Source: Chrysochromulina tobinii (taxonomy: Eukaryota > Haptophyta > Prymnesiales > Chrysochromulinaceae). From it: a DNA stretch of 64,000 bases. Positions 20,768 to 30,779 of this stretch are shown here, piece after piece (the first letter of the stretch is position 1; every line of letters begins with the position of its first letter). Below the pieces are notes generated by a model that saw only the letters and a program-made list of their open reading frames with translations, was not told the DNA's origin and did no database searches. The translations under genes were made by a program, and so were the position numbers. The stretch spans positions 1 to 64,000 of the forward strand of contig JWZX01003320.1 of the NCBI GenBank assembly GCA_001275005.1, read 5' to 3'.

Positions 20768-22145
20768 ATGCAGGCGGCTCGGCACATGAAGGAGCTCGAG
20801 GCCTCGAACGGCATCATCCAAATCGGCGACAGCGATCGGCGCGTGAGAAAGCCCAAGGCTATGCTGGACGCGAGCGACGAGCGGCCGCAATTTTCCTCCC
20901 GCAAGCCGCCCCCAGCACCAGCACCACCAGCACCACCAGCACCACAAGCACCAGCACCAGCGCCAGCACCAGCGCCAGCACCAGCACCACCACCACCCCC
21001 CATCGCCAACAACAACGAAGACCCGCCGTCTCATCCCAACCTAGCGAACACTTCTACTGCGCCACGTCGCCGGCCGCCGAAGCGTGATCGAGAGGACGCT
21101 TCCGCTCCCGCGGCGAAGGGCGTCTGCCGCATGGGTACCGACGAGGCGTCGCGCTGGCAGCCACGCTCGCAGCCGCTCGCGCTGCTCGCAGCCCTCGACG
21201 CCCTCGACGGCTCGTGCGCGCCATCGGTGGTGCACCTTCCATCGCCCAAGACGCCTGAGTATTTAGATGCGCTGGAGGTTCCGAACCTGCCGCTCGCGAG
21301 CGCGTTCGCGGGACTGCCGGTGCTGATGGCGGAGGCGACGGAACCGCTGGTAGAGACGGGCGTGGTGCCGGTGCCGGGTGAGCTAGTAAATGAGAGGGAC
21401 GGCGCCGCTGCGGACGCGATAGCGGATGGCGAGGGCGAGGCGGTGGATGCGGAGGGTGGGCGTGCGTGGCTGCTGGCGTCGTCGTGGGCGCCGTCGGAGG
21501 CCCAGATGGGTGCGGCCGCCTCGCTGCCCTCGGCGCTCGCGATGCCGCCGCTGCTCTGCGATCAGTTTTCGGAGGAGCCGCCGACGAGCACAGCTCTCTT
21601 CACAGCTCTTGAGGCTCCACCGAGCTTCTTCACGGCGCCTGCCTATTTTGGAGCGCCGTCTCGAGCGCATTCGAGCTTCTTCGCGGCGGCTGCGGCCGCC
21701 ACACCCGCCGAGCTGGCCTGTGGAGAGACGTTACGATGGGACGAGGACGACGAGGACGAGGAGGAGGAGGACGACGACGAGGCGGCGGCGCTGCCGATCA
21801 ACTTTTTGGTGGGCGACCCAATGGATCCGCCGCCCCCGCCCCTGCCGCCGACGTCCTCCGTTGCCCTCTCCCAGCTCCAGCTCTCCCCAGCGCAGCTCGC
21901 GACGGCGCTCTTGGCCCCGGGCTCGCTCAACGTGCTCGCGACGGCGCTCTCGGCGACCACGCCCGCGCCGCCACCGGCCATGACCACCGCGGCCGCCGCG
22001 GCTGCCGCGGCCGCCGCCGCGTACGCCGCCATGTCCGACGGTCGCCCTCGTGCCCCCGTGCTGCCATCGCGGCTCTGCACTCCGGCGAGCACAGGCACGA
22101 CCAAGCGGATAGGCGCGAGCGCCGACACAAGCGCCGCCGCCATGT

Positions 22146-22188
<43 letters not shown>

Positions 22189-23794
22189 AAAGCCTCGTGC
22201 CACCGGGGGCATCGCGCCGCCGTTGCCGCTCTGGCCGCTGACCGCGCCGCCGGTCGGCGCGTCGCCCCCGTCGCCATCGGCGGAAGAGGCGTCGCTCAAT
22301 ACGGCGCCCCCTTCGGGTGGCTCCCCGCTCAATACGGCGCTCGTCGATGGCTCGGGCGTGCCGCGATCTGTGCCCGGAGGCGGCGCTCATCACGGCGCCG
22401 CACGCCGTCCCAGCAGCATCTCCGCCAGTGCCGTGGTGTTCGCCGCTTCGCCCGACTCGGATGCCGCCATGTCCGCCGCGACGACGCGCCCGGCGAGCCC
22501 CCCCGGGGGGCGCCCGGCGAGTCCCCCCGGGGGGCGCCCGGCGAGTCCCCCGGGGGGATGGTGGCCTGGCACCGCCTCGCCACCGCCGCCCCTGCCGCTG
22601 CCGGCGTGGTCGCTGCCTTCGGTCGAGCAGTCCGACTCGACCCTAACATGGCAGCAGCCCGACGCGACCCTAACATGGCAGCAACAGCAACCCGACGCGA
22701 CCGCGCCGCCGCCGCGGCCCGAGGCGGCGGGTGGCCGCGAGGCGGCGGTGCGCAACCTGGCCGAGCGCAAGGAGTGGACGGAGGCAGAGGACGAGCTCAT
22801 CCTCGCCTCGGTCGAAAAGTACGGCTCCAAGTGGCGCAAGATCGCCGAGCTGCTTCCCGGCCGGTCCGACGACGCCGTGCGCAACCGATGCAATCGGCTC
22901 CGTGAGACGGGGGGGCGCCCACCGCGGCGCCCACTGCCCGTCCGCCCCGCCCGCTCTGATGCCGATCGCCACGACGGCGCGCGCCGTCGCAGGCGACGGG
23001 CCGCGCCGTACCCGCAGCCTGAGGGCGGGCAGAGCGTCGCTGGTCTGGGCATGGGGGGTGGCATGGGGGGTGGCCCGGAGGTGGGCATGGGCAGCGGCAG
23101 CGGGCTGGGGACCTTCCCGTCCATGCTCTCCATGTCCGGCTGGCTGAGTACCGGTCTCATCGGCGGTCCGGCCGACGACGGCGGAGAACGCGATCTCGAT
23201 CTCGCCGCGGAGCTCTCACGCCTCGCCGCCGCCGCTGCCGCGGGCCCCGCAGGCATCCCTACGATGGCAGGCATCCCTCCGCACGATCTCATCACGCTGC
23301 CGGTGCTGTCGGCCACCGAGCCAGCCGGCGCGCCCCGTCGCCGCCGCCGACCCCCCGGAACGAGCCGCAAGCGGTTGGCAACAGGGGGTCGCCCAATTAA
23401 GGCAACTGTGGAGCGATCAATTAAGGCAATAGGGGAGCACTGGCAGCCTTCCAGAAGACTTCCAGAGGACGCGAGCGGCGCCGCCGCCGTCGGCGACGCC
23501 GTCACCGGGCCCATCAGCGGCGGCGGCAGCGGCGCCGTCTCCGGCACCGGCGCCGGCACTGGCGATGGCGAGGAGGACGTCGCGGCCGAAGTGAGCGACG
23601 ACGGCGGCGACGAGGACGGCAGCGGCGATAAAAGGGAGAGGCTCGTGTGGTCGCGTGCCGAGGACGACCTCATCATTTCCGGCGTGGCGCAGCGTGGCAA
23701 TCGGTGGAACGAGATCGCTCGCAAACTCCCTGGGCGCACCGATCACGCGATCCGCAACAGATGGCATCGGCTACAGATGATCGGCTGTGCCTGA
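20768..23794 (+). CDS. two-repeat Myb/SANT transcription factor
   Basis: Intronless, 1008 residues. Most of the N-terminal 650 residues are low complexity (Pro-Ala repeats, polyalanine at 22140-22190, an acidic run DEDDEDEEEEDDDE, and repeats PASPPGGR). Two SANT/Myb repeats: the first at about residues 674-718 (EWTEAEDELILASVEKYG...SKWRKIAELLPGRSDDAVRNR), the second at the extreme C-terminus (LVWSRAEDDLIISGVAQRG...NRWNEIARKLPGRTDHAIRNR), each with the spaced Trp residues of the R2R3 fold. The repeats are separated by ~250 residues of linker, unlike plant R2R3 proteins where they are adjacent. A nuclear DNA-binding regulator is expected; targets unknown. Confidence 0.85.
22141..22190 (+). repeat. 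GCC triplet repeat (polyalanine tract)
   Basis: About 15 consecutive GCC/GCA codons in the Myb gene. Confidence 0.9.
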
Positions 23795-23866
23795 CGCGGC
23801 GCCGTGTGACGCGCCTGCCGTGTCGGGCACGCCGCCTCGCGGACACGCCGCCGTCCAAGGGCGCTG

Positions 23867-23955
23867 CCGTGAGCACTCGCACAAGGGCGCTGTCGTGAGC
23901 ACTCGCACCGGGCGCTGCCGTGAGCACTCGCACAGGGCGCTGCCGTGAGCACGCG
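23867..23955 (+). repeat. four ~25-nt tandem repeats related to the intron element core
   Basis: Unit GGGCGCTGCCGTGAGCACTC; its reverse complement matches the GTGCTCACCACGGCGCC core found in introns elsewhere in the window. Located just 3' of the Myb stop. Confidence 0.75.
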
Positions 23956-24026
23956 CGATGCGGACGACGGGAGGCGCGGCGCTCGGCACGACGCTCGGCG
24001 GAGCTCGGTGCCTCAGCGTCTGGGTG

Positions 24027-24076
24027 GGGAAGACATGTGGGGAAGACATGTGGGGAAGACATGTGGGGAAGACATG
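24027..24076 (+). repeat. 14-nt tandem repeat, 3-4 copies
   Basis: Unit GTGGGGAAGACATG repeated head to tail with minimal divergence. Confidence 0.9.
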
Positions 24077-24734
24077 GACAAACGGGATGTGGTCTCTCGA
24101 GAGAGAGGACGAGCGACGTGCCGAGCGCACGCATTCCACTGAGACGTGAGGGCGAATGCAGAGAGCCCTGCGGCAGGGATCCGAACTGTGGGGACGCTGT
24201 GTGGCAGGCCAAGTGCTTCGGGCGGGCATGCATTTTCGTGCGTCGGTTGCAGATACGTTCTCTCCATGTGAGACAGCGCGGGTTTGTGCATGCTCGGATG
24301 AACGTCAACGTGCATGATGTGGTGTTTGATCTTTGTAGCTGTCGTCAGTCTTTCCGGCGCGGGGCCCGGGGCCATAATCAGAGGGCTGGCAGGGAGATTC
24401 AATGTTTTCTCCTTGCAACAATCTTGGCCACAGCGCACAGCACCAGCATCATGACCAGCTCATCGCAGCATGTACCATGTTACTTGTTATATGGGCGCAT
24501 ATTAGCGCGCAGGCCTAGAGGCCTTCACTTCCTTCTTGACACTCCCGCCTGCCCTGTGTCTGTCGCCTCGTCGTGTGTGTGTTTGTCTGCGCCCTCCTCG
24601 GGACCGGTGGTCGTGCGTCTTTCCCTGAACGTGAACGGCCGCAGGCCTGCCTAATAAGGGTTGTGGCTGAGGGTCTGTGAGGCAACCCAGGCTGAAGGGC
24701 CTCAGGCGTGCACTCCAGGCGAGCCCTTTTCCCG

Positions 24735-26339
24735 ATGGCCGAGCTTCACGGCCTGCAGCGCGCCCTCTTCCAGGTCCTCTACAATTATCGCCGCCGTCGG
24801 CATGATCGCGTTCACGGGGCGCCGTCGGAGGTCGCCGAGGGAACCTGTACACGTGTCGCTCCCGCGCTGGTGGAGGCGAGCCAGGAAGACCTTGATGCGG
24901 GGGCCACGTGCCGCTTCTGCTTCGAGGCCGGTCCTAAGCGGCTCATCGCGCCGTGCTCTTGCAGCGGCTCGCAGCGGTGGGTCCACAAGGCCTGCCTCGT
25001 TCGATGGCAGCAAGTATCGGGAGCCTCGGGCCGGCCGAGACGCTCTGCAGCCTGCAATGTGTGCAACACGACGTACGCGCTCGCACCGCCACCAGCGCCG
25101 CCCACGCCCACGCCACGTGCGGGCATGCTCCTGGTGGCGACCGCGAACCTCGCCGGCAGCTTCGATCGCAGCATCATCCTCCTGTGTGAGGTGAATGCGT
25201 CCGGCGCACACGGCGTCATCATCAACCGGCGCGTCCTCGACCCTGCGGCAGGCCACGCGCCGCCGGTCGTGCAGGTGCTCGACGGGCACCCGATCGCTGC
25301 GGTCGCCGACGCGAGCGGCCGCGCCACCAACCAAAGCGCGGCCGTCGGAGAAGCCACGGCTGGCGCCGAAGCCGCCGCCGCCGAAATGAGTGTACGGTCC
25401 CGTGGGGTCAGAGTCGAGTGGCGGCGCGGAGGTCCAGTGTGCGGGGGCCGACTCGGTGTCGTGCGGTACACCGTGCTTCACACGCTCGGGAGCGCGGCGG
25501 CCGCTGAGGTGCCCTCGCTCGAAGTTATCGCCGGCGGCAGCGGTGTGGTGGCAGCGGACCCATCCCTCTCGGTGGTGGCGGAGCCCGTTCTCAGTGCGGG
25601 CTATCGGGGTGGGCGAGCGCTTTCGCCTGCTGCCTCCAGCGGCCGCGCGCTCGTGTACCTCATAAGGACGCTCGCGAGCAGTGCCTTGGCCAGTCCGGCT
25701 GCCTCGGTCAGGCCGGCCCGCAACGGCGGCAGCGGCGGCGGCGGCGACGGCGGCGGCAGCGGCGATGGCGGCGGCAGTGGCGGCAGTAGCGGCATGGGCG
25801 GTAGCGGCGACGGCGGCGACAGCGGCGGCGGCATCGCAACCGGAAGCGGCGCAAGCGGTGGCGGTGGCGGCGACAACACGCCGGCGGTCCGCATGCCACG
25901 GGCGATGATCTTCATCGGCCACTGCAAGTGGGGGCGGGGCCAATTACAACATGAGCTCGCGCGAGGCAGCTGGACTTTATGTGCGGCGAGAGCGGCCGAC
26001 GTGCTCGAGGCGGACGAGGGCAGCTGGGATCAGCTGCAGGCGAGTGGGCGCCTTGGCGACGGCGGCAGGCCCATAGAGGACGACGGCGACGACGACGACG
26101 AGGACGACGACGAGGACGAGGAGGACGAGGACGACGACGAGGACGACGACGAGGACGATGTGGAGGAGGTTTCAGAGCCGCATCGGGTGCCAGGCGACGA
26201 CAATCTCCGTCCACGAGGGACAAGGGTCCATACGAGCCCAGCGGTTTTGGAACCGATGGTCGACATGACGCCCCGTCGGATTTTGGATGATGATGGTGAC
26301 GGCGAAGCCCCCAGTGACGTGAACACGATCAGAATGTGA
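24735..26339 (+). CDS. RING-CH (MARCH-type) zinc finger fused to an AlgH/UPF0301 domain
   Basis: Start taken at MAELHGLQRALFQ (24735); an upstream in-frame Met is at 24708. Residues ~58-110 hold a C4HC3 RING-CH: CRFC, CSCSGS, WVHKACLVRW and CNVC, the E2-binding module of MARCH ubiquitin ligases, but no TM segments follow. Instead the chain continues into an AlgH/DUF179 domain (GMLLVATANLAGSFDRSIIL, GAHGVIINRR, RGGPVCGGRLG, and after a Gly/Ser insert GHCKWGRGQLQHELARGSW). A long Asp/Glu tract follows. Both domains look intact. AlgH-like proteins occur in bacteria and plastids, so a ubiquitin-ligase fusion is unexpected; function not assigned. Confidence 0.78.
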   Translation: MAELHGLQRALFQVLYNYRRRRHDRVHGAPSEVAEGTCTRVAPALVEASQEDLDAGATCRFCFEAGPKRLIAPCSCSGSQRWVHKACLVRWQQVSGASGRPRRSAACNVCNTTYALAPPPAPPTPTPRAGMLLVATANLAGSFDRSIILLCEVNASGAHGVIINRRVLDPAAGHAPPVVQVLDGHPIAAVADASGRATNQSAAVGEATAGAEAAAAEMSVRSRGVRVEWRRGGPVCGGRLGVVRYTVLHTLGSAAAAEVPSLEVIAGGSGVVAADPSLSVVAEPVLSAGYRGGRALSPAASSGRALVYLIRTLASSALASPAASVRPARNGGSGGGGDGGGSGDGGGSGGSSGMGGSGDGGDSGGGIATGSGASGGGGGDNTPAVRMPRAMIFIGHCKWGRGQLQHELARGSWTLCAARAADVLEADEGSWDQLQASGRLGDGGRPIEDDGDDDDEDDDEDEEDEDDDEDDDEDDVEEVSEPHRVPGDDNLRPRGTRVHTSPAVLEPMVDMTPRRILDDDGDGEAPSDVNTIRM

Positions 26340-26556
26340 CGGCTGTTGTGACTGTTGACGTTTGGGGTTTGCGAGTCGAAGGGGTCTCTGATGGACGATT
26401 TTCTTCTTGTTGCTGCTTGTTTGTGTATCCGGAGGGGGGGGGTCCGGATACGCAAAGGGCGAATCCGTGCATCGTCAACTCGCACCTTCGTAATCAGCAC
26501 GAGACACCGCCGAAACTGCGTTTCGTCACAATCATCACAAGATTTGGTGCTCCCGA

Positions 26557-27132
26557 ATGCCAGCCTTCTTCCCACTCTCAGCGCGGACTCGTGAAGTCTT
26601 CGGAAGCGCTATCAACCTCTCCGATCTCGACGTGCCCGAAAATCCGGCCGAAATCCTAGTTGCCCCGCTCCACAAGGGCTTGGGCTTGCCTCCTTTGTGG
26701 GCTCGCGTGTCCTCACGGGATGCAGAGGTCTTCGAGATTGAGGCGGCCATCGAGCTGGCTGCCGAGGATGTCAAGATCCCCAGGACCTTTTTCCCGCTCC
26801 AAACGCGTCTCTCAGCGCGCGACCAGGAATGCTTTGAGCCCGAGGACCTCATGGCCAGGGACGAGGAGGAGGGGGCGGCGCGGCTTTCGCCAATCCAGCG
26901 CTTCTCGTCCCGAGATGTGGAGGTCTTTGAATCGTACGAGGTCAAGGAGATTCCTTCGCACGAGCTCGGGCCCGTCGCGCTCGCGACTCAGCCGAGCCGC
27001 TATCGGGGGGTGCTCAGCGCGCGCGACAAGGAGGTATGCGACGAGGCGGCTGCGTGGGTCGGTGCGACGTGCCCGGTAGCCTCGGGTCCAGTAGTGGCCC
27101 GTCGCGCGAGCGGCCGTGATTGCGAGTACTGA
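26557..27132 (+). CDS. small protein with five SARDxEVF-type repeats
   Basis: 191 residues, no signal peptide or TM. Five to six spaced copies of a motif [LVF]S-[SA]-R-D/T-x-E-x-F occur: LSARTREVFG, VSSRDAEVFE, LSARDQECFE, FSSRDVEVFE, LSARDKEVCD, and a degenerate ASGRDCEY at the very end, about 33-50 residues apart, each followed by an acidic/hydrophobic segment. I do not recognise the family. Codon use is uniform with neighbours. The repeat could be a short linear docking motif presented several times. The preceding 26340-26556 is non-coding and probably its promoter. Confidence 0.6.
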   Translation: MPAFFPLSARTREVFGSAINLSDLDVPENPAEILVAPLHKGLGLPPLWARVSSRDAEVFEIEAAIELAAEDVKIPRTFFPLQTRLSARDQECFEPEDLMARDEEEGAARLSPIQRFSSRDVEVFESYEVKEIPSHELGPVALATQPSRYRGVLSARDKEVCDEAAAWVGATCPVASGPVVARRASGRDCEY

Positions 27133-27492
27133 GCGACTGCGCGAACGCAACGAGCGCCACCTTGGCATGAACCAGCCAACCTGAGACGAACGAGGGCTGA
27201 ATTACTCGATGAGTGAGAACTGCAAAGACGCTTTGTACAGTTTCGTGTCGACCACGGTCCAGTCCTGACTCCTGTCTCCTCGCCGGTCGCGCGGCGCCGC
27301 GGCCGTGTAGGAGCGGAGTGACGGCGGTGGGCGTCAGCGCGTCGAGGAGAGAAGGTGAACTCAATTATTTTTAGCTGAATCATCAATGAAAATCACCCCA
27401 AACTCGTCGCCGGAACAACCGAGAATCGAAAACTGGTGTCGAGGAAGCTCTGGAACGCCAAGGGGCTGGGAGGGAACGCCCGCGGAGCCACC
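27133..27492. other. intergenic
   Basis: 360 bp; nothing recognisable apart from a GCCACC context directly before the next start codon. Confidence 0.35.
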
Positions 27493-27834
27493 ATGCATGG
27501 CGCAGCGAAACCGACCTTCGATCTGTTCTATCGCGAGGTCTTTCTGCCAGAGCACCGCCACCCGGTCAACGTCGCACTCCACATGCTCGGCACCTTCGCG
27601 GGGCTGGCGTTCGTTCCTGTGGTACTGGCGATGCCGCTCGCGTGGTATCCGGCCCTGCTGCTGTTTCCGCTCGTGCACGCCGCGCCCGGGTTGCTCGGGC
27701 ACCGCCTGCTGGAGCGCAACATCACGGTGGGTGACGCACGCTGGCGGCGCCGGGACTATCCGCGCTGGTGGTTCATCGTTGCCAACCACCGCATGACCTT
27801 CGAGCGCTTCACCGGGCGGACGCCCCCGGGCTGA
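27493..27834 (+). CDS. DUF962/Mpo1-like membrane protein
   Basis: 113 residues from an ATG in a perfect GCCACC context; an upstream in-frame ATG at 27436 is less likely. The N-terminal signature HRHPVNVALHMLGTFAGL and the downstream PGLLGHRLLERN plus WWFIVANHRM match the DUF962 (YGL010w/Mpo1-like) family; yeast Mpo1 is an Fe2+-dependent dioxygenase in 2-hydroxy fatty-acid breakdown at the ER, and the conserved His residues here fit metal binding. Two hydrophobic segments are present. The compact layout with short loops resembles bacterial versions more than fungal ones, so transfer from bacteria is possible. Confidence 0.75.
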   Translation: MHGAAKPTFDLFYREVFLPEHRHPVNVALHMLGTFAGLAFVPVVLAMPLAWYPALLLFPLVHAAPGLLGHRLLERNITVGDARWRRRDYPRWWFIVANHRMTFERFTGRTPPG

Positions 27835-28605
27835 TGCGCATGTCGCGGCCGAGCGCAAAGACATGTCAGTGGAAGTACGCGCCCCCGGTCGCGGTCCGCC
27901 CGGGCCCGCTGCACGGATCATTCTTGTGTCGTTTCGACTATCTAGCTTCCTTGCAGCTTCGAGCTTTCTTGCTGCACCGGACAAGGGCACCGGATCGAAG
28001 AGGACGTACCACCACTCTCGCCGTGTCTCGCGTGACGCGACCAGTCCGGGCGGCATTGCCGGTCGGGTGCGCGCGCGCGGTGGGCTCCCGAGGTCCGCGC
28101 AATTGGGTCCGCGGGGACGCGGGGCAGTATGTGGGGCAATTGTGGTGGGGTCGGGGGCCTGCTAAGCGGCGGCGAGTGCGCGTCAGAACTCAGATGTGAG
28201 ACTGAAGTCCCGCCGCACGCCCGCGCCACAGTCCGTCAGTCAGTTATATGTCGCGCCCCCCCCCCCACCCCACCACTGTCCCGTCTCGTTAACGTCTTGT
28301 GCATTGGAGGGCAACTCATTGGTCTTGTGGTTGACTCTTGGCACTTGGGCCGGCGCTTGGAGGTTGACTCAACGTAGGTGGAATGGACACACGGGTCACG
28401 GCTCCGCGCCTGTGCCCAGTATTCATACTCATTACTTGTGTTGACCGGGCTTGAGTACTCGCCGTCTCGCAAGTTTTTTGTCTGTGAACGTTTCCACACC
28501 ACGAACTTTCACTTCCGCTTCTCTGAATCTGCAATCTCAACAAGAATCTTCGCGCCATCGGCCTCACCCTCCACGCCGCCGCACATCAATCATTCTCGGC
28601 GCGGC
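27835..28605. other. intergenic
   Basis: 771 bp with no supported gene; 5' flank of the WD40 gene. Confidence 0.35.
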
Positions 28606-30096
28606 ATGCCGCTCTCCGCCTATGAACTTGAACGCGCCGATAACATAAGATGCAATCAGGAGGTTCTCCGATCGCTCGGCATTGAAAACCCCATCGCATC
28701 AAAGGTTGTGACGCGCGTCAAGGGTGCCGCACAAAACAAGAAGCCCAAGGCCGAAAAGCCTGCACCACGCGTGCGCTCATTGCGCGCGCAGAACCTCGAT
28801 CCCGAGGGCAAACCATTGCCCAACAAGGAGGTGCTGCCGTCTCCCACGCCTGAGCCGGAACCCAAACGCCAGCGCCTCGCCTCGGTGCCGCTCGACGCGA
28901 CAAAGGTGTCGACGGGGACCACCTCGGCCCACGAGGCGAGCACTTTCCTTGCGCGCCTCAGCATGCTCGCCGGCTCCTCTTCCGACACCACACCCACTAC
29001 CGACGGCGGTGGTAGGACGAAGGCTACTGCCAAGACCAAGGCTAGCATGGCTATCGCAGCGCCCGAGAGCCGGTCCATCGCGCTCGAAGCGCTCGGCGTG
29101 CGTGAGGACGACATTGCAAAGCTCGTGCCCGACCGAATCTTCTCGCTTGAGATGCACCCGGCAGACACGAAGCTGCTTGTGGCGGCAGGCGACACCTGGG
29201 GGCGAGTCGGCCTCTGGGATGTGGATGCCGGCGACGACCAGCCAGTAGTCACGTTCTCGCCGCATAGCCGGCCGGTCACGGGACTGCGCGTCCTGCCCTC
29301 GGCGCCGCACCAACTGCTCTCGTGCTCGCAGGACGGCGCCGTGCGCTGCCTCAACCTGACAGGCGGCGCCTCCGCGGCGTTCGTCGAGCTGTATCGCGCG
29401 CCTGAGGACGCTCACGGCGACTACGCCTCCCTCCATGGCCTCTCACGGACTGCCGGTGAGGGCGGTGCGCTCGCGATCGCCCGCAGCGATGGCGTCGTGG
29501 TGCTCATGGACTCTCGCGTCTCCAGCGCTGGCGCATCGAGCTGGCAGGCGCACGACAAAAAGATCTTCGGGGTCGACTTCTCGCCATTGCAGCCATGCCT
29601 GCTTGCGAGTGCAAGCCTAGACCGCTCGGTACGACTGTGGGATGTGCGTACGCTGGGAGGAAAACCGAAGCCGCTCGTGGAGCTCTCGCACGGGCTCTCA
29701 GTGACTGCTGCTCGCTTCTCGCCGAGTGGCACCAAGCTCCTCACCACCTGCAACGACGATCTTCTCCGCGTCTATGCGGCGGGCGCGTGGCTGGGATCGA
29801 AGACTGCCGCCAAAAGGGCAGATGAATCTGAGGCGACCGTGAAGCATAACAACAAGACCGGTCAGTACCTGACGCCATTTCAGGCCGAGTGGGTGCGCGG
29901 CTCGGATGACGTGTTTGCATGCGGATCGCTCGCACAGCCACGCGGCGTTGACGTCTTCCACGCCGACGGCACGGTCGCATCGCGCCTTGAGCATGATCAC
30001 GTTACCTCGGTCATCTCACTGCTCGCGTGGCACCCGACCAAGCCTGTTCTGGCCGCGAGCAACTCGAGCGGCAAGGTCTTCCTCTGGCGAGAGTGA
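28606..30096 (+). CDS. WD40 protein of the WDR76/CMR1 family
   Basis: 496 residues from ATG 28606; the frame extends to 28378 but without conservation. The N-terminus MPLSAYELERADNIRCNQEV...LRSLGIENP is the family's conserved leading helix (ERxxNIxxNxxxLxxLGL). The C-terminal ~320 residues form WD repeats: KLLVAAGDTWGRVGLWDV, LLSCSQDGAVRCLNL, PCLLASASLDRSVRLWDVRT, KLLTTCNDDLLRVY, PVLAASNSSGKVFLWRE. Yeast Cmr1 and human WDR76 bind chromatin at DNA damage and replication-stress sites and engage CUL4-DDB1. No introns. Strong family assignment; the exact ortholog name is inferred. Confidence 0.85.
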   Translation: MPLSAYELERADNIRCNQEVLRSLGIENPIASKVVTRVKGAAQNKKPKAEKPAPRVRSLRAQNLDPEGKPLPNKEVLPSPTPEPEPKRQRLASVPLDATKVSTGTTSAHEASTFLARLSMLAGSSSDTTPTTDGGGRTKATAKTKASMAIAAPESRSIALEALGVREDDIAKLVPDRIFSLEMHPADTKLLVAAGDTWGRVGLWDVDAGDDQPVVTFSPHSRPVTGLRVLPSAPHQLLSCSQDGAVRCLNLTGGASAAFVELYRAPEDAHGDYASLHGLSRTAGEGGALAIARSDGVVVLMDSRVSSAGASSWQAHDKKIFGVDFSPLQPCLLASASLDRSVRLWDVRTLGGKPKPLVELSHGLSVTAARFSPSGTKLLTTCNDDLLRVYAAGAWLGSKTAAKRADESEATVKHNNKTGQYLTPFQAEWVRGSDDVFACGSLAQPRGVDVFHADGTVASRLEHDHVTSVISLLAWHPTKPVLAASNSSGKVFLWRE

Positions 30097-30779
30097 GGAC
30101 ATTCGCGGAGATATGCAGTGCTGAAGAGTACGCACGAGCCAGCCTTCTTCGGTGACTGCGTGTATGTGTTCGACGTCGTTCGTTCGTGGACAAAGAGTGC
30201 GTAGCCGAGCTGTGTGGCGCCGCGGCGGACCGTGCGGTGCCGGCTCGGCTCCCGCGTCGGCCCGGGGGACCGGCCCTTCGAGCGCCGAGCCGACTCACAA
30301 CCGACCGGACGGAACGACGATAGTCGGTGTCAGGCTACCGTTGATAGAAAAGTCGCCAGGACGGCCGAATCACTACACTTACGACTATTTGTGCGCTTCG
30401 GCACCTTCGCTTTCGAGTTTCCGTTCTCGTTTCCGCGTAGCTAAGCTCGAAGAGCACGCAGACCCGACACCGCCTCCTCTCGGTCTCGCGTTCCGTGAGC
30501 CGTCACGTATGGTCCTCCTCTTTAGACACACTCGCCCTGGGGGAATGTCCCCCTGGCTCCTCTGCCGCCCGACCACGAGCACGCACTCCACGCATGACAC
30601 CACAGCCTCCACGGTCACGCCGCTCCGTCCCATAACGTAAGCCAAGTCCCCATTCACATTCACATTCACATTCACATTAACGTAAGCCAAGTCCCCAGTC
30701 GGCCACGCACGCGCTCCTGTGGCTCCTCTCATCAGTCACTTCCCAATCCCACGCGCTCCTCATCCACAGTCACTTCCGA
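30097..30779. other. intergenic between convergent genes, with a flanked TTCACA repeat
   Basis: 683 bp; no gene. It contains the duplicated 20-mer around a TTCACA array described as a separate feature. Confidence 0.4.
30633..30697 (+). repeat. TTCACA array flanked by a perfect 20-nt direct duplication
   Basis: TAACGTAAGCCAAGTCCCCA occurs at 30633-30652 and 30678-30697, with 25 nt of TTCACA repeats between. An intergenic counterpart of the insertions seen in introns. Confidence 0.92.

Larger units (their letters stand above)
23795..24734. other. intergenic region with two short tandem arrays
   Basis: No gene supported. It holds the arrays at 23867-23955 and 24027-24076 described separately, and the promoter of the RING-CH gene. 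Confidence 0.4.
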
